Shown: in pieces, positions 50,586 to 58,948 of the stretch | Layout of the letters: every line of letters starts with the position of its first letter | Numbering within the stretch: the stretch's first letter is position 1 | From: Bryobacterales bacterium | GTDB taxonomy: Bacteria; Acidobacteriota; Terriglobia; Bryobacterales; Bryobacteraceae | Assembly: GCA_016721425.1 (NCBI GenBank) | Contig: JADKID010000012.1 | Coordinates: forward strand, 248,001 to 312,000 | DNA: 64,000 nt | Direction of reading: 5' to 3' | The notes under the pieces: generated by a model | Seen by the model: only the letters and a program-made list of their open reading frames with translations | Databases searched by the model: none | What the model was told of the DNA's origin: nothing | Made by a program: the position numbers and the translations under genes

Positions 50586-51497
50586 CTACAACCCCAGCGA
50601 CGGCGCCAGAGCCTCGTAGAACGTCAGCACGGCCGGCCCCAGAGTGATGACGAAGATCGCGGGCATGATCAGGAAGAAGACCGGAAAGATCAGCTTGACG
50701 CTGAGCTTACGGGCAGCCTCCTGCGCCTCATGCCGCCGCCTGGTGCGCAGATAACGGGCATGGGTGCGTAACGCCGGGCCCAGGCTGGTGCCGAAGCGGT
50801 CGCTATCGATCAGCACCGTGGCCAGCTTCTTCATCTCCTTCGAGCTGGTGCGCTGGCCCATGGAGTAGAGCACGTCGGTTCTGGACCGGCCGGCGCGCAA
50901 CTCCATCTGCACCTGCGCAAACTCGTTGGACAATTCCGGGTAGAGCACCTGCAACTCGCGGCTGGTATCGACCAGCGCGCTATCGAGCGACTGGCCGGCC
51001 TCCACGCTGAGCACCATCAGATCCAGAGCATTGGGCAGCGCGCGCTCCACCTTCAAGGCCCGGGCGCCGACCTGCGCATCCAAAACGCGCTCCGGCAACA
51101 GATAGCCAAAGCCGGCGCCGCACGCCACCAGCACCATGGCGATGAGGGGGCTTTCCTGATACAGCAGCCCGACCCAGCCGAGGATGAGAGCCAACACCAG
51201 TAAAGACGCCACCTTGACGCCCTCATAGATCACCGGCGCAGCCGGAGAGCGATAGCCGGCCGAGATGAGACGGCCGCGAACCGGATCGCGCCGTACCTTG
51301 GGCCCTGGCGCCAACTCACCGATGACGAACATCGATTGCAGCAAGCTGGCCCACAAACCCTTGGCCTTGCCGGACGCAAACTCCACGTCGCCGTGCGCCA
51401 GGCGCTCGGCGGCGCGCCAGCGGAAGATCAGCAGGATGGCGCCCACCGTGGCCATGACGAACAGGAAGAAGCAAACGCCCAGTAGTGTTTCCGTCAT
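50586..51497 (-). CDS. tadC: type II secretion F-domain protein, TadC-like
   Basis: 303 residues with N-terminal (about 7-25), central (about 100-145) and C-terminal (about 268-290) hydrophobic segments and a T2SSF domain: LPNALDLMVLSVEAGQSLDSAL near 154-175 and GTSLGPALRTHARYLRTRRRHEAQEAA near 238-264. This is the platform protein of tight-adherence/Flp pilus export. It follows tadB after seven bases and, with tadB and cpaB, forms a partial tad cluster; the TadA ATPase, secretin and Flp prepilin are not here. Confidence 0.9.
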   Translation of the reverse strand: MTETLLGVCFFLFVMATVGAILLIFRWRAAERLAHGDVEFASGKAKGLWASLLQSMFVIGELAPGPKVRRDPVRGRLISAGYRSPAAPVIYEGVKVASLLVLALILGWVGLLYQESPLIAMVLVACGAGFGYLLPERVLDAQVGARALKVERALPNALDLMVLSVEAGQSLDSALVDTSRELQVLYPELSNEFAQVQMELRAGRSRTDVLYSMGQRTSSKEMKKLATVLIDSDRFGTSLGPALRTHARYLRTRRRHEAQEAARKLSVKLIFPVFFLIMPAIFVITLGPAVLTFYEALAPSLGL

Positions 51498-51504
51498 CGC
51501 TTCC

Positions 51505-52470
51505 TCACATCTTCACCTGCGCCACGCGGCGGATGACAAAGTGCGCCACGATGTTGCCCAGCACCACGCAGCCGAGCATGGTGCGCCCCTCGCTGCGACG
51601 CAGCATGATGCCCATGTATTCGGGACTCATCACGAACATCATGATGCCGATGATCCAAGGCAGCACGGTGAGCACCATGCCTGTGATCTTGCTGTGCGCC
51701 GCGATAGCGCGCACTTCGGATTCCAGCGACGCGTTATCGCGCATGGTCTCGCTGAGCCGGGCCAGCACATCGTTCAGCCGCCCGCCCACTTTGTTCTGGA
51801 GCTTGACGGCAGCCACGAACATATAGACCTCGGGGAGCGGAATGCGCTCGGCCAGACTGTCCAGCGCATGATCCCAACTCACGCCCAGGTTCCATTCCTC
51901 GCGAGTGCGCCGCATCTCCGACGCCAGCGGCTCGGGCTGTTCCATCGCCAGCATCTCCATTGCCGGGCCGAGAGGATAGCCCGACTTCAGCGCCCGCGTC
52001 AGGGAATCCAGCGCTTCAGGAAACTGGCTGGCAAAGGCGCTAAAGCGCTTGCGCCGCATGCGGCGGATATAGAGATAAGGCGCGGAGACGGCCAGGGCCA
52101 CGATGGGGACGCAGATCAGCAGCGGGATCACCTCAACCTGCCAGAGGATGGTGGAGATCGCCGTACCGATGAACAGCATGGTGAGCGTGACGCGTCCGAC
52201 GGACCATTTTAGATTGGCCTCGTCAATCATTCGGCGCAGGACCTCGACATGGCTGAAGCGCTCCAGCAGGACTGCCCACACGCGGATGGTGCTGAGATCC
52301 TCGTCGCGCAGCACGGCGCTTTGGCCGGCCTGCTCCGTGCCTTCCAGCACGAGCTCCGTACCCGCCTGACGCGCGCGAACGTGCAGCGACGCCCAATAGA
52401 ACGACGCCGCCAGCAGCGCCGTAAGGAAAGCGCCGCCGAACATCAACACGAAGATCAGGAGACCCTGCAT
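51505..52470 (-). CDS. tadB: type II secretion F-domain protein, TadB-like
   Basis: 321 residues. Hydrophobic segments at about 5-26, 95-122 and 265-290 flank a T2SSF domain: FPEALDSLTRALKSGYPLGPAMEMLA near 148-173 and LNDVLARLSETMRDNASLESEVRAIAAHSK. Together with TadC it forms the inner-membrane platform of a Flp-type pilus. It is six bases downstream of cpaB and seven bases upstream of tadC. Confidence 0.9.
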   Translation of the reverse strand: MQGLLIFVLMFGGAFLTALLAASFYWASLHVRARQAGTELVLEGTEQAGQSAVLRDEDLSTIRVWAVLLERFSHVEVLRRMIDEANLKWSVGRVTLTMLFIGTAISTILWQVEVIPLLICVPIVALAVSAPYLYIRRMRRKRFSAFASQFPEALDSLTRALKSGYPLGPAMEMLAMEQPEPLASEMRRTREEWNLGVSWDHALDSLAERIPLPEVYMFVAAVKLQNKVGGRLNDVLARLSETMRDNASLESEVRAIAAHSKITGMVLTVLPWIIGIMMFVMSPEYMGIMLRRSEGRTMLGCVVLGNIVAHFVIRRVAQVKM

Positions 52471-52476
52471 ATTGCT

Positions 52477-53160
52477 CTAGGGCCGTGCCGACGCCACATT
52501 GGCCGGTGCCAGCGTCTTCTGCCCATCCACCGAGCGGTCATTCGGATTGCGCAGGATGAGGCGCAACTGCATGGACGCATCGGCCAGGCTGAGGCGGTCC
52601 GCATCGGGCGGCGCCACCAGCAGAGTGACCACCGGCTTGGGATTCTCGATGCCCGCCACGCTGAGCACTTCCACGTCTTCCAGCAAACGGCGCAGAACCA
52701 ATCCCTGGCCGCTGGGCTGCAGTACCTGAATATCGATGCGGCTGCCGGAGCGCATCAACGCCACCACGCCGGACGATTCCACCGGATGGATGGAGACCGC
52801 GCGCTTGCCGGAAGGGATGGCCAGCGAGGCGCCGCCCGCCGCCCCGCGCCGCGCCATGAGATTTTCGGTGATGGGCTGATTGGCGGAGACGGGCTCCAGG
52901 AGAGTGAGGCCGACGGCCTGTTCCATGCCCGGCACGGCACGAGGCGGCATTGCCGCGCCGTCCCACTCCACGACGCGCACATCCTCCGCCCGCAGCACCG
53001 CGCCGCGGTCCAGCGCCTTGGTGGAAACCACCACGGTGCGCGGCGTATCGGCCGATGCGGTGCCCCGCAGTTTCGGGATCAGCAGACCATAAAAGATACC
53101 GGTCGCCACAATCGCGGCCACAAAGGCCACTCCCAGCAGAGGCATGAGGTTGCGCTTCAT
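52477..53160 (-). CDS. cpaB: Flp pilus assembly protein CpaB/RcpC
   Basis: 227 residues from the ATG at 53160 (MKRNLMPLLGVAFVAAIVAT), a single-span protein. A SAF/antifreeze-like domain follows (TVVVSTKALDRGAVLRAEDVRVVEW, GLTLLEPVSANQPITENLMA), then the RcpC-type domain (KRAVSIHPVESSGVVALMRSGSRIDIQVL). It is a periplasmic component of Flp/tad pilus assembly. It opens the cpaB-tadB-tadC unit and is divergent from the rhomboid gene with 89 bases between. A 14-codon upstream extension is not favoured. Confidence 0.9.
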   Translation of the reverse strand: MKRNLMPLLGVAFVAAIVATGIFYGLLIPKLRGTASADTPRTVVVSTKALDRGAVLRAEDVRVVEWDGAAMPPRAVPGMEQAVGLTLLEPVSANQPITENLMARRGAAGGASLAIPSGKRAVSIHPVESSGVVALMRSGSRIDIQVLQPSGQGLVLRRLLEDVEVLSVAGIENPKPVVTLLVAPPDADRLSLADASMQLRLILRNPNDRSVDGQKTLAPANVASARP

Positions 53161-53249
53161 ATTGTTACCCAGCCTCAGTACAACACGGGGACAATTTGGC
53201 ACAAATCAGCGATTGGCCTTAGTACTCTCTCCGAACACCCTTAGAGCTG

Positions 53250-54092
53250 ATGGCACCTTCGATGGGTACAATGGAATCAGTGGAAAAACGCCGCATGTGC
53301 CCGCATTGCCGGGCCTTTATCACCACCAGCGACAAGGTCTGTCCGTATTGCGACACGCCCGTTGGTCCCAAAGCAATTGATGTTCGAAGCCCCGGCGACC
53401 TGCTGGGCGGTCTGATTCCGGGCGGGCAATTTGTCACGGTGCTGATCCTGACAGCCAACGTAGGGATGTTCCTGGTGACGATGCTGGCCTCGACCAAGAT
53501 GGGCGAGATGGCGGCGCTGACGTTGTATGGCGCGGCGCGGCCGGACATGGTGTTCGCCGGGCAGTGGTGGCGCCTGATCACGGCCGGATTTCTGCATGGC
53601 GGCTTCATGCACATCCTGTTTAACTCGTGGGCGCTGATGGACGTGGGCCGGCACGCGGAGGAGATCTATGGCCCGCGGCGCATGGTGGTGATCTATCTGC
53701 TTTCTACGGTGGGCGGATTTTTGGCTAGCATGTTCTGGACCCGCAGCGTGTCCGTGGGCGCGTCGGCGGGGCTGTTTGGATTGATCGGCGCGATGATTAC
53801 GGTGGGAATTCTGCACCGCAGTTCGTACGAAGCGACAGCGATCAAGGAGTTCTATATTCGTTGGGCGGTATATGGATTGCTGTGGGGCCTGCTGCCGTTT
53901 TTCCGCGTGGACAATGCCGCGCACGTGGGCGGGCTGGTAACCGGCTTCCTAACGGCCTGGGTGACGGGTACGCCGCGGCAGTTTTCTGTCGTGAAGGAGC
54001 AGATCTGGGCCGTGGTTTGCTGGGTGCTGGTAGCACTGACGGCGTATGCGTTTGTGCAGATGTTTTTGTGGAACCGGTCCGTGGTGGGCTAG
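53250..54092 (+). CDS. rhomboid intramembrane serine protease with N-terminal zinc ribbon
   Basis: 280 residues. Residues 17-34 form a zinc ribbon (CPHC and CPYC, Cys17, 20, 31, 34). Six or seven transmembrane segments follow. The rhomboid motifs are present: WWRLITAGFLHGGFMHILFN (about 106-125), catalytic Ser172 in GASAGLFG and His225 in NAAHVGG. It cleaves transmembrane substrates within the membrane. ATG codons at 53262 and 53271 are alternative starts; the latter would begin just before the ribbon. The zinc ribbon may serve substrate or protein binding in the cytoplasm. Confidence 0.93.
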   Translation: MAPSMGTMESVEKRRMCPHCRAFITTSDKVCPYCDTPVGPKAIDVRSPGDLLGGLIPGGQFVTVLILTANVGMFLVTMLASTKMGEMAALTLYGAARPDMVFAGQWWRLITAGFLHGGFMHILFNSWALMDVGRHAEEIYGPRRMVVIYLLSTVGGFLASMFWTRSVSVGASAGLFGLIGAMITVGILHRSSYEATAIKEFYIRWAVYGLLWGLLPFFRVDNAAHVGGLVTGFLTAWVTGTPRQFSVVKEQIWAVVCWVLVALTAYAFVQMFLWNRSVVG

Positions 54093-54093
54093 G

Positions 54094-55848
54094 CTACTTT
54101 TTCTCTTCCAGCAGGCTATCGCGGCGTACCCGTTCGCCTTGGAACAGCACGTTCCAGATGCGCTCGGTGACGGTGATGTCTTCGAGCGGGTTGCCCTCGA
54201 CGATCAGCAGCGTGGCTTCCGCGCCGGGCTGGATGACGCCGAGGCGGCCGGCCGCTCCGATGGCCTGGGCGGCGCGAGCGGTGGCATCGAGCAGCACGTC
54301 CTTGGGCGCGGCACCGGCGGCCACGCGGAGCTTCATCTCCCGATGGATAGCAGGCCCGTGCGGCAAGCCGGGCAGACCGGACAAGGTCATCATCGGGCCG
54401 GGTGGAAGCGGTTGTGGGGCGGCGCCGGACCGGGGCGGACGGGCGGCGGCCCAGGCCCGCAGTTTCTCCAGATCGGCAGGCTTGACCACCTGCTGGGTGA
54501 GCGTGTCCTTGAACAGATCGTAGTTGCCGGCGAGGGCATCCAGCAAGACCAGCGAGCGGCTGCCTTGCGGCGGCGTCCAGCCCAGGATTACCTCGGCGCC
54601 AGCCATTTCACCGGCGCCGATGCGGCGCTGCAACTCCTTGGCGATCTTCATGGGGTCGGCCGTCGTGCCAATGGCGGTGACGCCGCAATAGAGATAGGCT
54701 CCGAGCGCGCGCTCCATGGCGAGGGTCTGCCTGGCGCCGTCGGGATCGGGTGCGCCGGTGCCGGGCTGGAAGAGATTGACGCTGGTATCGATGAGGCCGG
54801 GTAGGACGGTTTTGCCGGATGCTTCCAGAGTCTCGGCCTTCAGCGACTTGGCGTCGGGCGCGGCGCCCTCGAAGATGGCCTCGATGCGGCCGCCCTTGAC
54901 GAGGACGGAGCCGCGCTCGATCACACGACCGGCGCCGGTTCCGGTAAAGATGCGCGCGTCCTTGATGAGCCAAGTCTGGCCGCGGCGCATCTGGCGGGCG
55001 AGGATCTGCGTCTCCTTGAGGTTGTCCTTGGAATACACCTGATACATGCCGAGCGCCACGAACGGCGCGAGCACGCCGAGGAGCCAGAACTTGGCGGTGG
55101 GCTTGAGCACGTCCTCCTTTTCCCAGCGGAAGAGCTTGACGGAGAGCAGCAGCGCAATGAGCATGGTGGCGACGAGCGCGAAGAGCGATACCCAGTTTTG
55201 GGCGAGCGATTGCTCGCGCACGAGGATGTTCTGCATGCCCATGTAGAGGTGGGTGGAGGGCAGGAACTGAGCGACCGATTGCAGCCAATCCGGCAGAATG
55301 TTCAGCGGGATGGTGGCGCCGGAGAGCATCAGCATCGGTAGGTAGAGAAGCTGGATGACCACCTGGCTTTCGGCCATGGAGTTGACCACCGAGGCGATGA
55401 TGAGGCCGATGCCGCGGAAGGCGAGCACGCCGGCGCTGACCATGACGACAAGCGAGAGCCAGTGCTCGGGCACAGGCATACCGTAGCGCAGGCGGGCGAT
55501 GACGAGAAAGAAGACGACGGTGGGCAGGAAGACGATCCAGCCAGTGAACAGCGAGCCGACGAGGATGGGCGCCGGGGTGATGGGCGCGACCTTGAAGCGG
55601 CGCAGGATGCCGGCCTCGCGCTCGGCCGTGGCGCGCATGCCGCCTCCGAAAAAGCCGGTGCCTAGAACGCCGAGCATCAGCACCATGGTCACCACCTGGG
55701 CCATGGCGCCGGTGGAGGTGGAGGCGCCGAAGCCCTCGCCGAAGGCGATGAAAAACACCAGCGGCATGACGTAGTTGAAGAAGAGCACCAGACGGTCCCG
55801 GATGGTCAGCTGCAACGTGCTCTTGATGTATGCGAGATAAGCCTTCAT
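54094..55848 (-). CDS. ABC-2 type permease fused to a degenerate amidohydrolase-like domain
   Basis: 584 residues. Residues 1-270 are an ABC-2 permease with six hydrophobic segments (FFNYVMPLVFFIAFGEGFG, LMLGVLGTGFFGGGMRATAERE, LLYLPMLMLSGATIPLNILP). Residues about 290-580 resemble an imidazolonepropionase/dipeptidase-type amidohydrolase (TWLIKDARIFTGTG, KTVLPGLIDTSVNLF, AARLGVIQPGAEATLLIVEG-like end AAGRLGVIQPGAEATLLIVE). The metal-binding HxH after GLID is replaced by Ser356 and Asn358, so hydrolysis is unlikely. The ATPase is the upstream gene. The reading frame is continuous with no stop between the parts. The role of the second part is unknown. Confidence 0.85.
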   Translation of the reverse strand: MKAYLAYIKSTLQLTIRDRLVLFFNYVMPLVFFIAFGEGFGASTSTGAMAQVVTMVLMLGVLGTGFFGGGMRATAEREAGILRRFKVAPITPAPILVGSLFTGWIVFLPTVVFFLVIARLRYGMPVPEHWLSLVVMVSAGVLAFRGIGLIIASVVNSMAESQVVIQLLYLPMLMLSGATIPLNILPDWLQSVAQFLPSTHLYMGMQNILVREQSLAQNWVSLFALVATMLIALLLSVKLFRWEKEDVLKPTAKFWLLGVLAPFVALGMYQVYSKDNLKETQILARQMRRGQTWLIKDARIFTGTGAGRVIERGSVLVKGGRIEAIFEGAAPDAKSLKAETLEASGKTVLPGLIDTSVNLFQPGTGAPDPDGARQTLAMERALGAYLYCGVTAIGTTADPMKIAKELQRRIGAGEMAGAEVILGWTPPQGSRSLVLLDALAGNYDLFKDTLTQQVVKPADLEKLRAWAAARPPRSGAAPQPLPPGPMMTLSGLPGLPHGPAIHREMKLRVAAGAAPKDVLLDATARAAQAIGAAGRLGVIQPGAEATLLIVEGNPLEDITVTERIWNVLFQGERVRRDSLLEEKK

Positions 55849-55863
55849 GGGATTGGCAGTGAT

Positions 55864-56778
55864 CTAGTCGCGCAGTTTCTTGCCGGTGAGTTCGAGGAAG
55901 ACGTCTTCCAGGGTGGGGCGTTTGATGTGGAGGTCATCGAGCTCGGCGCCCTGGCTGTCTAGCCATTTGACGAGATCGACGACGGCGCGAGCGGGCTTTT
56001 CCACCGAGACGGTCATGTGCCGGCGATCGGCGGAGAAGGCGGGCACGTAGGGCTCGGGCGGCGCGCCGGCGAGGGGCTCGACGGTAGTGATCTCGACGCG
56101 GGCGTGGCCGAGGACGCGCTGCTGAAGCTCGCGCGGGCTGCCGATGGCGATGATCTTTCCTTCGTCCACGATGGCGACCCGGTGGCAGAGGCGCTCGGCT
56201 TCCTCGATGTAGTGGGTGGTGAGGAGGATGGTGCGTTTCTGATCGCGCATCTCCTCGATGAGGGAGTGGATTTCGAGGCGCACCTGGGGATCGAGGCCGG
56301 TGGAGGGCTCGTCGAGGAAGACGATCTGCGGATCGTTGACAAGGGCGAGAGCGATGGCGAGGCGCTGTTTCTGGCCGCCGGAGAGCGTTGAGTAAAAGGC
56401 GGTGCGCTTGTCCCAGAGTTGAAGGCGCTTGAGCAGGGCGTTGGGCTCAACGGACTTGGCGTAGAGGGCGGCGAAGAGCTCGACGGCCTCGTGCACCTTC
56501 ATCTTCTCGGGCAGTCGGGTGGATTGGAGGGAGACGCCGATGCGCTCCTTGACGGCGAGGGTATCGGCGGCGGGATCGAAGCCGAGGACCTTGACGTCGC
56601 CGCTGGTGCGCGGGCGGAGGCCCTCGAGGATCTCGACCGTGGTGGTCTTGCCGGCGCCATTGGGTCCGAGCAGGCCGAAGACCTCGCCCTGGGCGACCTC
56701 GAAATCGATGCCGCGGACGGCCTGGAAATCTCCATAGGACTTCGTGAGGCCGGCGACGGAGATGGCGGCGGCGCTCAT
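55864..56778 (-). CDS. ABC transporter ATP-binding protein
   Basis: 304 residues. Walker A GPNGAGKTT at 38-46, signature LSGGQKQRLAIALAL near 134-148, Walker B IVFLDEPSTGLDP near 154-166, then the switch histidine in LLTTHYIEEAE. The C-terminal 60 residues form the extra domain of drug- or polysaccharide-exporting ABC-2 ATPases (DrrA-like). It lies 15 bases before the permease-fusion gene and directly after the DJ-1 gene, so the three form one operon. Confidence 0.95.
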   Translation of the reverse strand: MSAAAISVAGLTKSYGDFQAVRGIDFEVAQGEVFGLLGPNGAGKTTTVEILEGLRPRTSGDVKVLGFDPAADTLAVKERIGVSLQSTRLPEKMKVHEAVELFAALYAKSVEPNALLKRLQLWDKRTAFYSTLSGGQKQRLAIALALVNDPQIVFLDEPSTGLDPQVRLEIHSLIEEMRDQKRTILLTTHYIEEAERLCHRVAIVDEGKIIAIGSPRELQQRVLGHARVEITTVEPLAGAPPEPYVPAFSADRRHMTVSVEKPARAVVDLVKWLDSQGAELDDLHIKRPTLEDVFLELTGKKLRD

Positions 56779-57306
56779 TTATTGCTGCGCCGCGAGGACG
56801 GCGATGCAGGCCCGCATGAAGGCGGGCAGGTCGGAGGGCTTGCGGGAGGAGACGAGGTTTTTGTCGATGACGACTTCGGAATCTTCCCAGACTCCGCCGG
56901 CGTTGACGACATCGTCCTTGATGGCGAAGAAGGAGGTGACGCGCTTGCCGCGGAGGACGTCGGCGGAGCAGCAGCACCACAGGCCATGGCAGATGGCCGC
57001 GACGAGCTTGCCCTGGGCATTGATCTCGTGCATGAAGTGGCTGGACTGCGGATGGCGGCGGATGAAATCGGGCGCGAAGCCGCCGGGGGCGATGAGGCCG
57101 TCGTAATCGCCGGGGATGACGGCGTCGTAGGATTTATCGGAGGTGCAGGGGTAGCCGAGCTTGGAGGGGTAGGTTTTGCCGGCCTCGGCGGCGATGAGGT
57201 GGACCTCGGCGCCCTCTTCCAGGAGGCGGTAGTAGGGGTACCAGACTTCCATTTCCTGGTAGAGCTGGTCGACGAAAATGGCGATTTTCTTGCCCTTCAG
57301 AGTCAT
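56779..57306 (-). CDS. DJ-1/PfpI family protein
   Basis: 175 residues from the ATG at 57306 (MTLKGKKIAIFVDQLYQEME). The nucleophile-elbow cysteine is Cys106 in AAICHGLW, with His107 and Glu18/Glu20 as in PfpI glyoxalase-proteases. The sequence after the elbow is CCCSADVLRG (Cys111-113), where relatives usually have non-cysteine residues, which may bind metal or sense oxidation. It abuts the ABC ATPase gene, whose start follows immediately. Activity as protease, glyoxalase or chaperone cannot be told. Confidence 0.9.
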   Translation of the reverse strand: MTLKGKKIAIFVDQLYQEMEVWYPYYRLLEEGAEVHLIAAEAGKTYPSKLGYPCTSDKSYDAVIPGDYDGLIAPGGFAPDFIRRHPQSSHFMHEINAQGKLVAAICHGLWCCCSADVLRGKRVTSFFAIKDDVVNAGGVWEDSEVVIDKNLVSSRKPSDLPAFMRACIAVLAAQQ

Positions 57307-57470
57307 GCTCACAGTGTCGCAGATTCGGGAGGAGGGGGGATCGGTTGGGCGCGACCAGAGGGTCTCGCGCGGACGAGGGCGTCCGCCCCCCGACGGTGGG
57401 CATCGGCCGACATGAGTCATTCCCTATTTCGCGGAAATACCCTCGTGAAAGACCTTGACGTTCGGGCGAC

Positions 57471-58856
57471 TTATTCCATCGGCTCGTCGTTGAAGGTCTC
57501 GGCGGCGTTTTCGAACTTGGTGTAGTTGTGGAGGAAGACGAGGGGGATCTTGCCGGTGGGGCCGTTGCGCTGTTTGGCGAGGATGAGCTCGGCGACGCCG
57601 CGGAGGTCTTCGCGATCCTTCTGGTAGACCTCGGGGCGGAAGATGAAGGCGACCATATCGGCGTCCTGCTCGATGGAGCCGGATTCGCGGAGGTCGGCGA
57701 GTTGGGGGCGGTGGTCGCCGATGCGCTGTTCGGGGGCGCGGCTCAACTGCGATAGCACCAGGAAGGGGATGTCGAGATCTTTGGAGAGGAGCTTGAGGCC
57801 GCGGGAGAGGGCGCCGACTTCGGTGGTGCGGTTGGAGTTGCGGCCGGAGTTGGGGACGGGCATCAACTGGAGATAATCGACGACGGCGAGGCCGAGATCG
57901 GCGGTGGCGCGGAGCTTGCGGAGCTTGGCGTTGATGTCCATCAACGTGGTGGCTGAGGTGTCGTCGATGTAGAGAGGCGCTTCGTAAAGATCGGCGGCGG
58001 CGATGCCGAGGCGGCCGCGCTCGTCGCGATCGAGATAGCCGGAGCGGAAGCGCTGCTGATCCACGCGGCCTAGCGAGCAGATGAGACGGGTGAGCAGCGA
58101 CTGCTTGGACATTTCGAGCGAGAAGACGGCGACGGCCTTGGGGTTTTTCTTATTGGTGGCGACGTGGAGGGCGATGTTGAGGGCGAGAGCGGTTTTTCCC
58201 ATGGCGGGGCGGGCGGCGAGGATGATGAGTTCCCCGCCCCGGAAGCCGCCGGTCATCTCGTCGAGCTTCATGAAGCCGGTGCCGATGCCGTGGACGCGGC
58301 GGGCGGGATCGAGGAAGTCGTTGATGCCGCCGGGTTCCTGATCGAAGACATCCTTGGCGCTGAGGAGGGAGTCTTTGGCGCGGGCCTCGCCGAGCTTGAG
58401 AAGGTTGTCCTCCATGGAGGCGAGGATGCGCTCGGGGGCGTCCTCGGCCAGCATGGCCTTCTGGATGGTCTCCTGGGAGGCGAAGATCAACTGGCGCAGC
58501 ATGGACTTGTCGCGCAGGATCTGGACGTAGCTTTCGAGGTTGTAGAGCTCGGGGAGGCCCTCGTCGAGGGAGGAGAGATAGGTGAGGCCGTCGACGGATT
58601 CGAGCTCGCCGCGGCGCATGAGCTCGTTGGCGACGGTGACGCGATCGATGCGTTCGGCGCGCTCGTTGAGATCGAGCATGCGCTGGAAGATCTTGCGGTG
58701 CTTTTCGAGGGAGAAGTCGTCGGGGACGAGGCCGGCGGCGACGGTGACGAAGGCGGAGTCGTTCAGCAGGATGGAGCCCAGCACCATGCGTTCGGCGTAG
58801 ACGTTGGACGGCAGGCCGCGCTCAAAATTCGAGTCGTTATTCGGGGGCGGGGGCAT
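57471..58856 (-). CDS. dnaB: replicative DNA helicase DnaB
   Basis: 461 residues from the ATG at 58856 (MPPPPNNDSNFERGLPSNVY). The N-terminal helical domain (about 15-115) is followed by the RecA-like helicase domain: Walker A ARPAMGKTAL with Lys221, Walker B LAVVDYLQLM, and SQLSRAPEQR with the arginine finger region. It unwinds DNA at the replication fork with DnaG and the polymerase III holoenzyme. A 12-base G tract lies 26 bases upstream of the start. A further upstream in-frame reading is an artefact of the neighbouring gene. Confidence 0.96.
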   Translation of the reverse strand: MPPPPNNDSNFERGLPSNVYAERMVLGSILLNDSAFVTVAAGLVPDDFSLEKHRKIFQRMLDLNERAERIDRVTVANELMRRGELESVDGLTYLSSLDEGLPELYNLESYVQILRDKSMLRQLIFASQETIQKAMLAEDAPERILASMEDNLLKLGEARAKDSLLSAKDVFDQEPGGINDFLDPARRVHGIGTGFMKLDEMTGGFRGGELIILAARPAMGKTALALNIALHVATNKKNPKAVAVFSLEMSKQSLLTRLICSLGRVDQQRFRSGYLDRDERGRLGIAAADLYEAPLYIDDTSATTLMDINAKLRKLRATADLGLAVVDYLQLMPVPNSGRNSNRTTEVGALSRGLKLLSKDLDIPFLVLSQLSRAPEQRIGDHRPQLADLRESGSIEQDADMVAFIFRPEVYQKDREDLRGVAELILAKQRNGPTGKIPLVFLHNYTKFENAAETFNDEPME

Positions 58857-58882
58857 TGCTGGAGACGTTAACCAATGTCGCA

Positions 58883-58894
58883 GGGGGGGGGGGG
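58883..58894 (+). repeat. G12 homopolymer tract upstream of dnaB
   Basis: Twelve consecutive G on the plus strand (C12 on the dnaB coding strand), 26 bases before the dnaB start and 54 bases after the stop of the BNR gene. It is the longest homopolymer seen in the window. Confidence 0.9.
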
Positions 58895-58948
58895 CAGTGT
58901 CGGGTGGCGGGCCAACGGGTTGGCCTGTGGATCGTGTGTGAATTTCCC

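Noticed and set aside
57307..57470. possible small RNA or gene between the DJ-1 gene and dnaB
   Set aside because: No hairpin with T run, promoter or coding-like frame could be supported.
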